A DNA stretch of 64,000 bases from Ruegeria sp. A3M17 (GTDB lineage: Bacteria > Pseudomonadota > Alphaproteobacteria > Rhodobacterales > Rhodobacteraceae). Position 1 is the first letter of the stretch, and each line of letters opens with the position of its first letter. A program made the translations under genes and the position numbers. The stretch spans positions 229,610-293,609 of the forward strand of contig NZ_QOCF01000007.1 of NCBI RefSeq assembly GCF_003318255.1, written 5' to 3'. The notes under the pieces were generated by a model that was not told where the DNA came from, made no database searches, and saw nothing but the letters and a program-made list of their open reading frames with translations. Positions 33,549-42,208 of this stretch are shown in pieces.

Positions 33549-34715
33549 ATGGCCCAGAACGCCCCGTCCAAGCCCACCGCATGTCTGGCATTGGCCGACG
33601 GTACATTGTTCTACGGTATGGGCTTCGGTGCCACCGGCCAAACCGTGGCTGAACTGTGCTTTAACACCGCCATGACCGGATATCAGGAAATCATGACCGA
33701 CCCCTCTTATGCGGGACAGATCGTGACCTTCACCTTCCCTCATATCGGCAATGTCGGCGTGAACCCCGAGGATGACGAGACCGGCGATCCGGTTGCCGCC
33801 GGGATGGTGGTCAAATGGGACCCGACCGAGCCATCGAACTGGCGCTCGGCCGAGGAATTGAAAACCTGGCTGGCCCGCCGTGGCCGCATCGCCATTGGTG
33901 GTGTGGACACCCGCCGCTTGACCCGCGCCATCCGTCAGCAAGGCGCACCTCATGTCGCGTTGGCGCATGATCCCGACGGTAACTTTGATATCGAGGCGCT
34001 GGTCGCCGCCGCGCGTGGCTTTGCCGGTCTGGAAGGTATGGATCTGGCCAAAGAGGTCACCTGCGCCCAAAGCTATCGCTGGGACGAAATGCGGTGGGCC
34101 TGGCCGGACGGGTACAAACGTCAGGAAGCTCCGGTGCATAAAGTTGTCGCCGTCGACTTTGGCGCAAAGCGCAATATCCTGCGCTGCCTCGCCTCGGCTG
34201 GTTGCGACGTCACGGTTCTGCCTGCAACGGCGACGGCCGCCGAGGTGCTGGCTCATAATCCCGATGGCGTGTTCCTGTCGAACGGCCCCGGAGACCCGGC
34301 AGCCACCGGTGAATACGCCGTGCCGATGATCAAAGAGGTTCTGGACGCCACCGACCTGCCCGTCTTTGGCATCTGTCTGGGCCACCAGATGCTGGCGCTG
34401 GCTTTGGGCGGCCATACCGTCAAGATGAACCACGGCCATCACGGGGCCAACCATCCGGTCAAAGACCTGGATACCGGCAAGGTCGAGATCACCTCGATGA
34501 ACCATGGCTTCGCGGTGGACGCCCAGTCCCTGCCCGACGGCGTTGTGGAAACCCACCGCTCGTTGTTTGACGGGTCCAACTGCGGCATCCGCATGACCGA
34601 TCGCCCTGTTTATTCAGTGCAGCACCACCCCGAGGCCTCGCCTGGCCCACAGGACAGCTACTACCTGTTCGAACGCTTTGCCGAAGCTATGGCAGACAAG
34701 AAAGCACAGGCTTAA
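33549..34715 (+). CDS. carA: Carbamoyl-phosphate synthase small subunit
   Basis: A 388-residue glutaminase subunit. The N-terminal half (LALADGTLFYGMGFGATGQTVAELCFNTAMTGYQE) is the CarA-specific domain, and the C-terminal half is a class I glutamine amidotransferase with the nucleophile in FGICLGHQMLAL and the His/Glu pair in VQHHPEASPGP. It supplies ammonia to CarB for carbamoyl phosphate, feeding arginine and pyrimidine synthesis. carB is not adjacent, which is usual in this group. GGAGA eight bases before 33549 sets the start. Downstream lie a CtrA-type site and a glycosyltransferase gene. Confidence 0.96.
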   Translation: MAQNAPSKPTACLALADGTLFYGMGFGATGQTVAELCFNTAMTGYQEIMTDPSYAGQIVTFTFPHIGNVGVNPEDDETGDPVAAGMVVKWDPTEPSNWRSAEELKTWLARRGRIAIGGVDTRRLTRAIRQQGAPHVALAHDPDGNFDIEALVAAARGFAGLEGMDLAKEVTCAQSYRWDEMRWAWPDGYKRQEAPVHKVVAVDFGAKRNILRCLASAGCDVTVLPATATAAEVLAHNPDGVFLSNGPGDPAATGEYAVPMIKEVLDATDLPVFGICLGHQMLALALGGHTVKMNHGHHGANHPVKDLDTGKVEITSMNHGFAVDAQSLPDGVVETHRSLFDGSNCGIRMTDRPVYSVQHHPEASPGPQDSYYLFERFAEAMADKKAQA

Positions 34716-34733
34716 CCACTTCATCGTTTAGTG

Positions 34734-34749
34734 TTAACGCGCCGTTAAC
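34734..34749. promoter_or_regulatory. CtrA-type box TTAA-N7-TTAAC
   Basis: TTAA (34734-34737), 7 bases, TTAAC (34745-34749) matches the full CtrA consensus. It lies 48 bp before the MshEN-glycosyltransferase start. Confidence 0.6.
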
Positions 34750-34761
34750 CCTGATTGAGCA

Positions 34762-34790
34762 ATCCTGACGCGGGGTCACCGCGTCAGGAT
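34762..34790 (+). promoter_or_regulatory. 12-bp hairpin masking the ribosome site of the glycosyltransferase
   Basis: ATCCTGACGCGG (34762-34773) and CCGCGTCAGGAT (34779-34790) are perfectly complementary with a 5-base loop. The only ribosome-site candidate, AGGA at 34786-34789, is inside the 3' arm, 7 bases before the ATG at 34797. The folded mRNA should block translation. No U-run follows, so it is not a good terminator. Confidence 0.6.
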
Positions 34791-34796
34791 AAATTT

Positions 34797-36665
34797 ATGG
34801 TTGAACATAGCCTGCAGCAATTCGCACGCGCCGCGCCGATTTCCAATCGGTCACGGAAACCCCTAGGCACCTGTTTGGTCGAACGTGGATGCATCACCAC
34901 CGCGCAACTGGAAATGGCGCTGCATCTGCAGTCCAGACAACAGGCCCCACTGGGCGAGATCCTTGTTGGGGAGGGTTGGATCAGCCGTCAGGAGGTCATG
35001 GATGCCCTGTCCGAGCAAACCAACCTGCAAATCGCCGATCTTAAAGACACGCCCCCCTCCCCGACCTTATGTGACATCAAACCGGCCGAGTTCTGGCTGA
35101 AGCATAATGTGATCCCATGGCAACGCATCGGCCCAATCCTGCTGATCGCGACCGCGGATCCGAACCGCTTTGCCGCGGTGCGCGCCGCCCTGTCCCACAC
35201 CGAACACACGATTGCACCAGTACTTGCATCGACCAGTCAGATTGATCATGCGATTGCCAGCGCGTTTTCCGACACTTTAGCAAAAGGCGCGGAAACCCGG
35301 GTCGACAAGGATCAGAGCTGTCGATCATGGACGCCGACAAAGCGCGCGGGTCCGATCGCGGCCCTTGCGGGACTTCTTTTCTTTTTTACAGCCTTTCCTC
35401 TGGTTGGTCTGGCTGCTCTTTTGACCATGGCCACAGTTTCACTGCTCTTGTTCATGGTTTTGCGCATTGCGGGCTTGGTCTCATATCTTATGAGATGCCG
35501 CCAAGTGTGCCCAACGCCCGAGCCTGACCCGCTGCGATTGCCACGCGTATCAATGATGGTGCCTCTCTACAAAGAACGAGAAATAGCAGGCGCTTTGATA
35601 AAGCGGCTGCAACGCCTGACCTACCCAAAAGCGTTGTTGGACGTCATTCTGGTGCTGGAAGCCTCAGATGAGGTCACGCGCACCACATTAAGCCGGGTGG
35701 ATCTGCCCAGCTGGATCAGAACGGTGGAAGTCCCGGAACTGAACGGACTGACGACCAAGCCCCGCGCGATGAACTACGCGATGGATTTTTGCCGTGGTGA
35801 CATTCTGGGAGTGTGGGATGCCGAGGACGCCCCGCAACCGGATCAGATCGAACAAGTGGTCCGGCATTTTGCGCGGGCTGACGAAGATGTCGTCTGTCTG
35901 CAAGGTGTTCTGGACTATTACAACCCGCGCACAAATTGGCGGTCACGCTGTTTTACCATCGAGTACAACAGCTGGTTTCGGATCATCCTGCAAGGCATTG
36001 CGCATCTGGGTCTGGTCGTCCCGCTTGGGGGCACAACATTCTTTTTCCGCAGGGACAAACTGCTGGAGCTTGGCGGCTGGGATGCCCACAACGTAACCGA
36101 GGATGCGGATCTGGGTGTGCGCCTCAGCCGTGCGGGCTATCGAACCGAGATGGTCGATACCACCACCTATGAAGAGGCGAATTTTCGCGCCTGGCCCTGG
36201 GTAAAACAACGTTCGCGCTGGCTGAAGGGGTTCATGGTGACCTATCTGGTGCACATGCGCGCGCCACTGCGCCTGCTAGGCGACATCGGGCTCAAGCGAT
36301 TTCTTGGTGTTCAGGCGTTCTTCTTGGGGACTATTGGCCAGTTTCTACTGGCACCAGTCCTATGGCTGTTCTGGTTGGCGACACTGGGCTTGCCTGGCCC
36401 GTTCGATCCGCTTTTGTCTGATTGGGCCTTCTACGCACTCATCAGCCTGTTTCTGGTGGCCGAGATCACCAATCTGATCGTTGGAATGCTGGCCGTAGCA
36501 GCACAGGAAAGACGGTTCCTGATGCCGTGGGTTCCAACAATGCCACTATATTTTCCGCTAGGCGTATTTGCCGCCTACAAAGCCCTGTGGGAACTGGCCA
36601 GCAACCCGTTCTTCTGGGACAAAACTCAGCATGGGCAGGCCCGCGAAGAAGTACAGCCGCACTGA
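34797..36665 (+). CDS. MshEN-domain/GT2 membrane glycosyltransferase fusion
   Basis: A 622-residue protein. Residues ~20-140 form a GspE/MshEN domain with two tandem motifs, PLGTCLVERGCITTAQLEMAL and PLGEILVGEGWISRQEVMDAL, the pattern that binds cyclic di-GMP in MshE. Two helices (~180-225) precede a family 2 transferase domain with VPLYKE, the DAED metal motif, TEDADLG and QRSRWLKG (the QxxRW of processive synthases). Three or four C-terminal helices follow. It likely polymerises or exports an exopolysaccharide under c-di-GMP control. A CtrA box and an SD-masking hairpin precede it. The frame opens at 34755 (TTG), but the domain and ribosome site favour 34797. Confidence 0.85.
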   Translation: MVEHSLQQFARAAPISNRSRKPLGTCLVERGCITTAQLEMALHLQSRQQAPLGEILVGEGWISRQEVMDALSEQTNLQIADLKDTPPSPTLCDIKPAEFWLKHNVIPWQRIGPILLIATADPNRFAAVRAALSHTEHTIAPVLASTSQIDHAIASAFSDTLAKGAETRVDKDQSCRSWTPTKRAGPIAALAGLLFFFTAFPLVGLAALLTMATVSLLLFMVLRIAGLVSYLMRCRQVCPTPEPDPLRLPRVSMMVPLYKEREIAGALIKRLQRLTYPKALLDVILVLEASDEVTRTTLSRVDLPSWIRTVEVPELNGLTTKPRAMNYAMDFCRGDILGVWDAEDAPQPDQIEQVVRHFARADEDVVCLQGVLDYYNPRTNWRSRCFTIEYNSWFRIILQGIAHLGLVVPLGGTTFFFRRDKLLELGGWDAHNVTEDADLGVRLSRAGYRTEMVDTTTYEEANFRAWPWVKQRSRWLKGFMVTYLVHMRAPLRLLGDIGLKRFLGVQAFFLGTIGQFLLAPVLWLFWLATLGLPGPFDPLLSDWAFYALISLFLVAEITNLIVGMLAVAAQERRFLMPWVPTMPLYFPLGVFAAYKALWELASNPFFWDKTQHGQAREEVQPH

Positions 36666-36668
36666 CGG

Positions 36669-37316
36669 TCATTTCTCGCGCAGCACCGCATCCTGTTTCA
36701 GCCGGGTCATGAACGCCACCGAGATGTGTTCTTTCAGCGCGCGCTCTGCCGCTTCTTCATCCCGTGCGGTGATCGCTTCGACAATGCCCTTATGCTCGCT
36801 TTGCGCAATCTCGCCGCGGCCCTGAACGGCAAGAGACGTCGTAGCCATCAGCGCCATTGTGCGGTGCACAAGGTTCAGCTGCTGCACTAGATACCGATTG
36901 TGCGAAGCCAGATGGATCTGTTCATGAAACCGCCGGTTGGCCCGCGACAGTGCCGTTGGATCATTCACCAGCGCATCGTCAGCGGCGACCATGTCCTGCA
37001 GCACTTTGATCTCTTCTTCGGTGGCGTGTTTCGCGGCCAGCTTTGCGGCCAACCCCTCCAACTCGCGCCGGACCACATAAAGTTCGGCCATTTGGTTGTG
37101 ATCCAATGAGGCCACGATCAGTGATCGTCCGTCACGCTCTAGCAGGGACTGCGTCTCAAGGCGCTGCAACGCTTCACGGATCGGCGTGCGGGACACGCCA
37201 AACCGTTCTGCCAGCTCACTTTCGACCAACCGGTCGCCGGGCTTGTATACGCCCACATCAATCGCTTCGAGAATAAGGCTGTAGGCGTCTTTGTTAGGCT
37301 GTCGAGACTGCGGCAT
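36669..37316 (-). CDS. GntR-family regulator (FadR/FCD subfamily)
   Basis: A 215-residue regulator. The N-terminal winged helix-turn-helix (YKPGDRLVESELAERFGVSRTPIREALQRLETQSLLE) is GntR, and the C-terminal all-helical FCD domain has the metal/ligand histidines in RRFHEQIHLASHN and EHKGIVEAI. FCD regulators sense small organic acids. No obvious target operon adjoins it: it converges on the glycosyltransferase and is divergent from a HAD phosphatase across 100 bp. Ligand and targets are unknown. Confidence 0.88.
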   Translation of the reverse strand: MPQSRQPNKDAYSLILEAIDVGVYKPGDRLVESELAERFGVSRTPIREALQRLETQSLLERDGRSLIVASLDHNQMAELYVVRRELEGLAAKLAAKHATEEEIKVLQDMVAADDALVNDPTALSRANRRFHEQIHLASHNRYLVQQLNLVHRTMALMATTSLAVQGRGEIAQSEHKGIVEAITARDEEAAERALKEHISVAFMTRLKQDAVLREK

Positions 37317-37416
37317 GGGGTCTTTTTTCTCCTCGTTCGGACATGTCTATCCGCCTCAGGCCCATGCAATCAAGTGTAGCATTGAAAACCTGTGCATGGC
37401 GGCCTAAACCCAACCC

Positions 37417-38061
37417 ATGGTCAAACCTTCTTTTTCGCACGTCACCCAATGGGTGTTCGACCTCGACAACACGCTGTACCCGCCTCATATGCAACTATTC
37501 GACCAGATCGAGGTTCTGATGACGGATTACGTGGTGCAGGCCATTGGCGTCGACCGGGCCGAGGCGGATCGTCTGCGTTCGCACTATTGGCGGGAATACG
37601 GCACCACGCTGGCCGGCTTGATGGCCGAGCATGACCTGGACCCCGAACCCTATCTGTACGCCGTGCATCAGGTGGACATGAGCCACATGGACCCCGACGC
37701 CGAGTTGGCCGACCACATCAGGTCCCTGCCCGGCCGTCGCGTCGTTTACACCAACGGCAGCGCGCCTTATGCAGAACGTGTACTAAAGGCACGCGGCCTC
37801 AGCGGTTTGTTCGATGCAGTTTATGGCGTGGAACACGCGGGCTATCGTCCAAAACCCGAACAGGCCGCGTTCGAGGCGATCTTTGCACAGGATGGCATCC
37901 ACGCCGACAAGGCGGCCATGTTTGAAGATGATCCGCGCAATCTGACTGCTCCGCACGCGATGGGAATGCGCACAGTTCACGTCGCGCCCGAGCCGCATGA
38001 GGCCGATCATATACACCATCACACCGACGATCTGACTGCGTTTCTGTCCCGCCTGCGATAG
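37417..38061 (+). CDS. Pyrimidine 5'-nucleotidase (HAD family)
   Basis: A 214-residue HAD hydrolase. It has motif I WVFDLDNTLYPP (nucleophile Asp and +2 Asp), motif II VVYTNGS, and motif IV MFEDDPRNL, with a helical cap between I and II. The LDNTLYP form and length match the bacterial/yeast Sdt1-type pyrimidine 5'-nucleotidase group, which dephosphorylates UMP and CMP. It is divergent from the GntR gene. Substrate is inferred from subfamily likeness only; a general HAD phosphatase is the alternative. Confidence 0.82.
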   Translation: MVKPSFSHVTQWVFDLDNTLYPPHMQLFDQIEVLMTDYVVQAIGVDRAEADRLRSHYWREYGTTLAGLMAEHDLDPEPYLYAVHQVDMSHMDPDAELADHIRSLPGRRVVYTNGSAPYAERVLKARGLSGLFDAVYGVEHAGYRPKPEQAAFEAIFAQDGIHADKAAMFEDDPRNLTAPHAMGMRTVHVAPEPHEADHIHHHTDDLTAFLSRLR

Positions 38062-38147
38062 GCTGTCACACTGCGACGATCTGCACATTCTGCAGGTGCA
38101 TCATCGACCCTATATGCGCCTCAGCGACGAACAGAATCGGAGACCCC

Positions 38148-38396
38148 ATGAGCGCGATCGAGATGCCCGGACGCCTGCCCATCTGGCAGCGCCTGTTATT
38201 TGCAGTTCCACTGTTTGGCTGGCTAGCCAAGGATGCCGCTCATGCAAAGGGCGCAGATTGGGGTTATACAGCGGCCGCGATTTTCAGCATGTGGGGCTGT
38301 TCTGCCCTGTTGTTCGGTCTGCCGGGCCTGTACATCCCAGCCGTGATGATGGTGCCGATGATGTTCCTGATCCTCATTCTGATTTCACGCGGCTGA
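38148..38396 (+). CDS. Small hypothetical membrane protein
   Basis: An 82-residue protein with a probable amphipathic start and two hydrophobic helices (about residues 40-58, AAAIFSMWGCSALLFGLPG, and 60-80, YIPAVMMVPMMFLILILIS) plus a weaker one at 12-28. I do not recognise a named family. It lies 86 bp after the HAD gene and 77 bp before the UbiH-like gene on the same strand, so it may be part of a loose operon. GAGACCC just ahead of the ATG is a weak ribosome site. Confidence 0.55.
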   Translation: MSAIEMPGRLPIWQRLLFAVPLFGWLAKDAAHAKGADWGYTAAAIFSMWGCSALLFGLPGLYIPAVMMVPMMFLILILISRG

Positions 38397-38472
38397 CACG
38401 CGGGACAGGATGTCACTTGGCACCCGATGCAGAACCGAACTAGGTTCTGCCCAACACTCGGAGGCCAAGGTC

Positions 38473-39669
38473 ATGAAAGACAGCTGTGACATCCTGATTT
38501 CAGGCGGCGGAATCGCCGGTCTGACCGCTGCGGCGGCCTTTGGAACCGCCGGGTTCGATGTAATTTGTGTCGACCCGGCGCCCCCGATAACAGAGCGCAA
38601 TGTAGACGGCTCTGATTTGCGGACCACCGCTTTTTTGCAACCAGCGCACGGGCTTTTGGAGCAATGCGGGTTGTGGCAACGGCTGGACTCACACGCAGCC
38701 CCCTTACAGATCATGCGGATTGTGGACGCAGGCGGAGATGTTCCTGAACCCCGCGTGGTACGCGATTTCAACGCCGCAGATATTTCGGACCAACCCTTTG
38801 GCTGGAACCTGCCCAACTGGCTGCTGCGGCGCGAGATGGTGGCCCGACTGGCCGAACTGCCGAATGTCGATTTCCGCCCCGGTACAGGCACCGTCAGCCT
38901 GTTCACCCGTACTGCCGAAGCACGCGTGGGGCTAAGTGACGGCAGCCGCGTTCGTTGCAAACTGGTGGTCGCCGCTGACGGTCGCAACTCTCCCATGCGC
39001 GAGGCGGCTGGGATCAAAGTCCATACAACGCGCTATGGCCAGAAAGCATTGGCCTTTGCGGTCACACATCCCATCCCGCACGACAATGTTTCGACGGAAA
39101 TTCACCGCTCGGGTGGGCCCTTCACCCTGGTCCCCCTGCCTGACTGGCAGGGGCAACCGTCATCGGCGATTGTGTGGATGGAGCGCGGACCCCGCGCGGT
39201 TGAGTTGCTCAACACCGAGCCCGAGGCGTTTGAAGCGCTGATGACCGAACGGTCCTGTGGGTTGTTCGGACCGTTAAAACTGGCCTCGCGCCGGACCATC
39301 TGGCCGATCATCAGCCAGTCAGCAGAACGTCTGTCAGGCGAGCGAGTCGCACTGATGGCCGAAGCCGCCCATGTGGTGCCGCCAATTGGCGCACAGGGAT
39401 TGAACATGTCGCTGGGCGATCTGAGCAGCTTGCTCGAACTGGCGCAGGCCCGCCCCGAAGGCTTGGGCGATGCGCAGATGCTCGATGCCTATCACAAAGC
39501 CCGTCATACCGAGATCGAGATGCGGGTCAAAGGCATCGACCTGCTGAACCGCGCCTCGATGATTGAAGCGCGGCCGTTAAGGGACGTGCGGGCAATGGGG
39601 CTAAATGCGCTCTATTCTCTACCGGCTGTTCGCAAGACCTTGATGCAAATGGGCCTCGGCGTACGCTAA
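38473..39669 (+). CDS. UbiH-type FAD-dependent monooxygenase
   Basis: A 398-residue flavoprotein hydroxylase. It has the N-terminal FAD-binding GGGIAGLTAA, the DG motif LVVAADGRNSPMREAAGI near residue 165 and the second FAD motif MAEAAHVVPPIGAQGLNMSLGDL, in which the usual GDAAH reads AEAAH. The UbiH/UbiF/Coq6 family hydroxylates the ubiquinone ring. Roseobacters often have one such broad enzyme, so a ubiquinone role is likely but not certain. The start is at 38473; the longer frame lacks similarity. It converges tightly on the aminotransferase (14 bp). Confidence 0.82.
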   Translation: MKDSCDILISGGGIAGLTAAAAFGTAGFDVICVDPAPPITERNVDGSDLRTTAFLQPAHGLLEQCGLWQRLDSHAAPLQIMRIVDAGGDVPEPRVVRDFNAADISDQPFGWNLPNWLLRREMVARLAELPNVDFRPGTGTVSLFTRTAEARVGLSDGSRVRCKLVVAADGRNSPMREAAGIKVHTTRYGQKALAFAVTHPIPHDNVSTEIHRSGGPFTLVPLPDWQGQPSSAIVWMERGPRAVELLNTEPEAFEALMTERSCGLFGPLKLASRRTIWPIISQSAERLSGERVALMAEAAHVVPPIGAQGLNMSLGDLSSLLELAQARPEGLGDAQMLDAYHKARHTEIEMRVKGIDLLNRASMIEARPLRDVRAMGLNALYSLPAVRKTLMQMGLGVR

Positions 39670-39683
39670 GACCCGATACGGTT

Positions 39684-40811
39684 TCACAGAACCTGATCCA
39701 GCACGCGCTTGAGCCGCCCGATGGTGCCTTCAACGTCATACAATTTGTCCAAACCGAACAGACCAAGGCGGAAGGTGCTGAATCCTTCGGGCTCATCACA
39801 TTGCAGCGGCACACCCGCTGCGATCTGCATACCCAAAGCCGCAAATTTCCTACCATTCTGAACATCTGGATCTGAGGTATAACTGACCACAACGCCCGGC
39901 GCGCCAAATCCGTCCGCCGCAACCGAGACGATGCCCTTGTCCCGCAGCATAGCCCGCACTCCATCGCCCAACGCCCATTGAGCGTCACGCAGCTTGTCGA
40001 ACCCATAATCGCGGGTCTCGACCATCGTATCGCGGAACGCCTTCAACGCATCCGTGGGCATGGTCGCGTGATACGCATGCCCGCCATTTTCATAGGCCTG
40101 CATGATCTGCCGCCATTTCTTCAGATCAACGGCAAAGCTGTCCGAGGTAGTCTCCTCCAACCGCGCTTTGGCACGCTCAGATAGCATGACAAGGCCCGCG
40201 CAAGGCGATGCGCTCCAGCCTTTCTGGGGGGCCGAGATCAGAACGTCGACACCGGTGGCCTTCATATCGACCCAGGCACAACCCGACGCGATGCAGTCCA
40301 GCACCAGTAACGCCCCAACCTCATGCGCCGCCGCGGCCATGGCGGTCACGTAATCGTCGGGCAGAATGACACCGGCCGAGGTCTCCACATGTGGGGCAAA
40401 TACAACATCCGGACGCTGTTCACGGATTGTTGAAACAACCTCGTCAATCGGTGCGGGGGCAAAGGGCGACGGGCTGGAATTGCCGGTTTCACGAGCCTTG
40501 AGAACCGTCGCCGACGCCGTCAGATCACCGGATTCGATAATCTGGCTCCAGCGGTAGGAAAACCACCCGTTCCGAACGACCAGTACATTGGCGTTGCGCG
40601 CAAATTGCCGGGCGACGGCCTCCATACCATAGGTGCCACCACCAGGGATAATGGCCATGCCATCCGCATTATATACATCCTTCAGCAAGCCCGAGATGTC
40701 GCGCATCACCTGCTGAAACTGAACCGACATGTGGTTCAGAGACCGATCCGTAAACACGACCGAGAACTCTTCGAGCCCAGAGGGATCGACGGTGTCCAAT
40801 AGCGCTGGCAT
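39684..40811 (-). CDS. Class V aminotransferase (alanine/serine-glyoxylate type)
   Basis: A 375-residue PLP enzyme of the class V fold. The Schiff-base lysine is in SAPQKGWSASP, the PLP-phosphate aspartate region is VLDCIASGCAWVD, and IPGGGTYGMEA is the N-terminal binding loop. It resembles alanine-, serine- or aminoethylphosphonate-pyruvate/glyoxylate transaminases; the exact pair cannot be named. AAAGGA lies before the ATG at 40811, and the open frame upstream is non-homologous. A HutC-type GntR gene is divergent 194 bp away and probably controls it, so the amino donor may be the regulator's effector or a derivative. Confidence 0.8.
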   Translation of the reverse strand: MPALLDTVDPSGLEEFSVVFTDRSLNHMSVQFQQVMRDISGLLKDVYNADGMAIIPGGGTYGMEAVARQFARNANVLVVRNGWFSYRWSQIIESGDLTASATVLKARETGNSSPSPFAPAPIDEVVSTIREQRPDVVFAPHVETSAGVILPDDYVTAMAAAAHEVGALLVLDCIASGCAWVDMKATGVDVLISAPQKGWSASPCAGLVMLSERAKARLEETTSDSFAVDLKKWRQIMQAYENGGHAYHATMPTDALKAFRDTMVETRDYGFDKLRDAQWALGDGVRAMLRDKGIVSVAADGFGAPGVVVSYTSDPDVQNGRKFAALGMQIAAGVPLQCDEPEGFSTFRLGLFGLDKLYDVEGTIGRLKRVLDQVL

Positions 40812-41005
40812 GGTTTGTCCTTTCAAATTGTCGTCAGCGGCCTCACGACCCGGGTTAATTTGCCGAGACCCGTACTGAACCCGAATATCTGACCTAAGGG
40901 AACTAAAAACAAAACACTCAAATGATATTTTGTTGGTCGAATCTGGCAAGAAATGACGCCAATTAGTGTCAGCCGCCCTTTACACTCTGACGTGTTTCTG
41001 ACCAG

Positions 41006-41743
41006 ATGCACTCACTTTGTAGAAGAAAGGTATTTCGACAGGTGAATGCGCATAAGCGGATCAGTTTTCAAGTTGTACGGGACGAAGTAAAACGGCGGAT
41101 TGAAAGCCGCATTTGGCCGCAGGGATCGCTTCTGCCAACCGAAACGCAACTTGCCGAGGAATTCAATTGCGCACGCGCGACAGTGAACCGCGCCTTGCGC
41201 GAGCTTTCCGATCAAGGCTTTGTCGAGCGCAAACGCAAAAGCGGGACCCGGGTCAAAAAGGAACCCAGCAAGCATGCAAAGCTGGAATTTTCTTTGGTTC
41301 GTCAAACGGTTGAAAGCCAAAATTCAACCTATCGATACTCGCTGGTTGAACGCAACGTCGTCGCAGGCCCCGGTTGGCTGGCCTCGCAGATCGGTGTATC
41401 GGCGGACATTCGCGTCCTGCAAGTCATCTGCATGCATTATGCCGACAACCGTCCCTTCCAGTTGGAAGAACGTTGGATCAACATAGATGCGGTGCCCGAA
41501 ATCGAACATGCCGATCTGACCAACCACGGCCCACATGAATGGCTACTGAACGCCTCTCCGTTTACCGAGGCTGAGGTCTCCTTTTGCGCAATCTCCGCGG
41601 ACGGACGATTGGCGGAATTCATGGGAACCACCCCTGGAACTTCGATGATCCAGCTAGAGCGCACGACCTGGAAGAACGGAAATCCGATGGCATTTGCCCG
41701 GATGACGCACCATCCCGGATATTGTATCCGCACACGGTACTGA
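41006..41743 (+). CDS. GntR-family regulator, HutC/UTRA type
   Basis: A 245-residue regulator. The N-terminal GntR helix-turn-helix (SFQVVRDEVKRRIESRIWPQGSLLPTETQLAEEFNCARATVNRALREL) is followed by a UTRA effector domain (about residues 95-240) ending TPGTSMIQLERTTWKNGNPMAFARMTHHPGYCIRTRY, very like histidine-utilisation repressors. No hut genes are near. Its divergent partner is the class V aminotransferase, a probable target. A GTG at 41042 (NAHKRISFQ) may be the real start because homology begins there and AAAGG precedes it; the ATG at 41006 has no ribosome site. Confidence 0.85.
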   Translation: MHSLCRRKVFRQVNAHKRISFQVVRDEVKRRIESRIWPQGSLLPTETQLAEEFNCARATVNRALRELSDQGFVERKRKSGTRVKKEPSKHAKLEFSLVRQTVESQNSTYRYSLVERNVVAGPGWLASQIGVSADIRVLQVICMHYADNRPFQLEERWINIDAVPEIEHADLTNHGPHEWLLNASPFTEAEVSFCAISADGRLAEFMGTTPGTSMIQLERTTWKNGNPMAFARMTHHPGYCIRTRY

Positions 41744-41749
41744 ACGGGC

Positions 41750-42208
41750 TTATCCGATCGGTCCCGGCAAGCGTTCCTCACTCAGCAGGACGTTGGCTTC
41801 GACATCTCCTGCGCCGGGCAAGGTCATGATCCGACGGCGCAGGACCCGCTCAAAATCCGACAGGTCGCGGGCAACCACCCGCAGGCGATAATCGTACAGA
41901 CCCAGCACATGCTCAACCGTCTGAACTTCGGGAATTGCACTAACGGCACGCTCAAAATCCTCCAGACTGACCTGGCCCTTGCGCGCAAGTTTTACGCCAA
42001 GGAAAACGGTCACACCAAATCCCAACGCCTCGGCATTCAGACGCAATCGGCGACCCTTGATAACGCCCGAGGTTTCCAGTCGGCGGATGCGCCGCCATGT
42101 CGCCGGTTGTGACAGGCCAAGCTTACGCCCCAACGCCCCCGCACTTTGCGATGCGTCCTGCGCCAGCGCACACAGTATCTTTCGGTCCAGCTCATCCAAT
42201 TCGGTCAT
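41750..42208 (-). CDS. Lrp/AsnC-family regulator (second of a tandem pair)
   Basis: A 152-residue Lrp/AsnC regulator. The N-terminal helix-turn-helix (LDRKILCALAQDASQSAGALGRKLGLSQPATWRRIRRLE) is followed by the RAM ligand domain (about residues 65-145). Its ATG overlaps the stop of the upstream paralogue (ATGA), so the two are translated together and may form hetero-oligomers. These proteins sense amino acids. The pair faces away from ilvC, 130 bp upstream of that gene, making branched-chain amino-acid control plausible. Confidence 0.88.
   Translation of the reverse strand: MTELDELDRKILCALAQDASQSAGALGRKLGLSQPATWRRIRRLETSGVIKGRRLRLNAEALGFGVTVFLGVKLARKGQVSLEDFERAVSAIPEVQTVEHVLGLYDYRLRVVARDLSDFERVLRRRIMTLPGAGDVEANVLLSEERLPGPIG

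Noticed and set aside
34762..34790. Hairpin as carA terminator
   Set aside because: No U-tract follows (AAATTTATG) and the ribosome site of the next gene lies inside the stem; a translational role fits better, though termination is not excluded.
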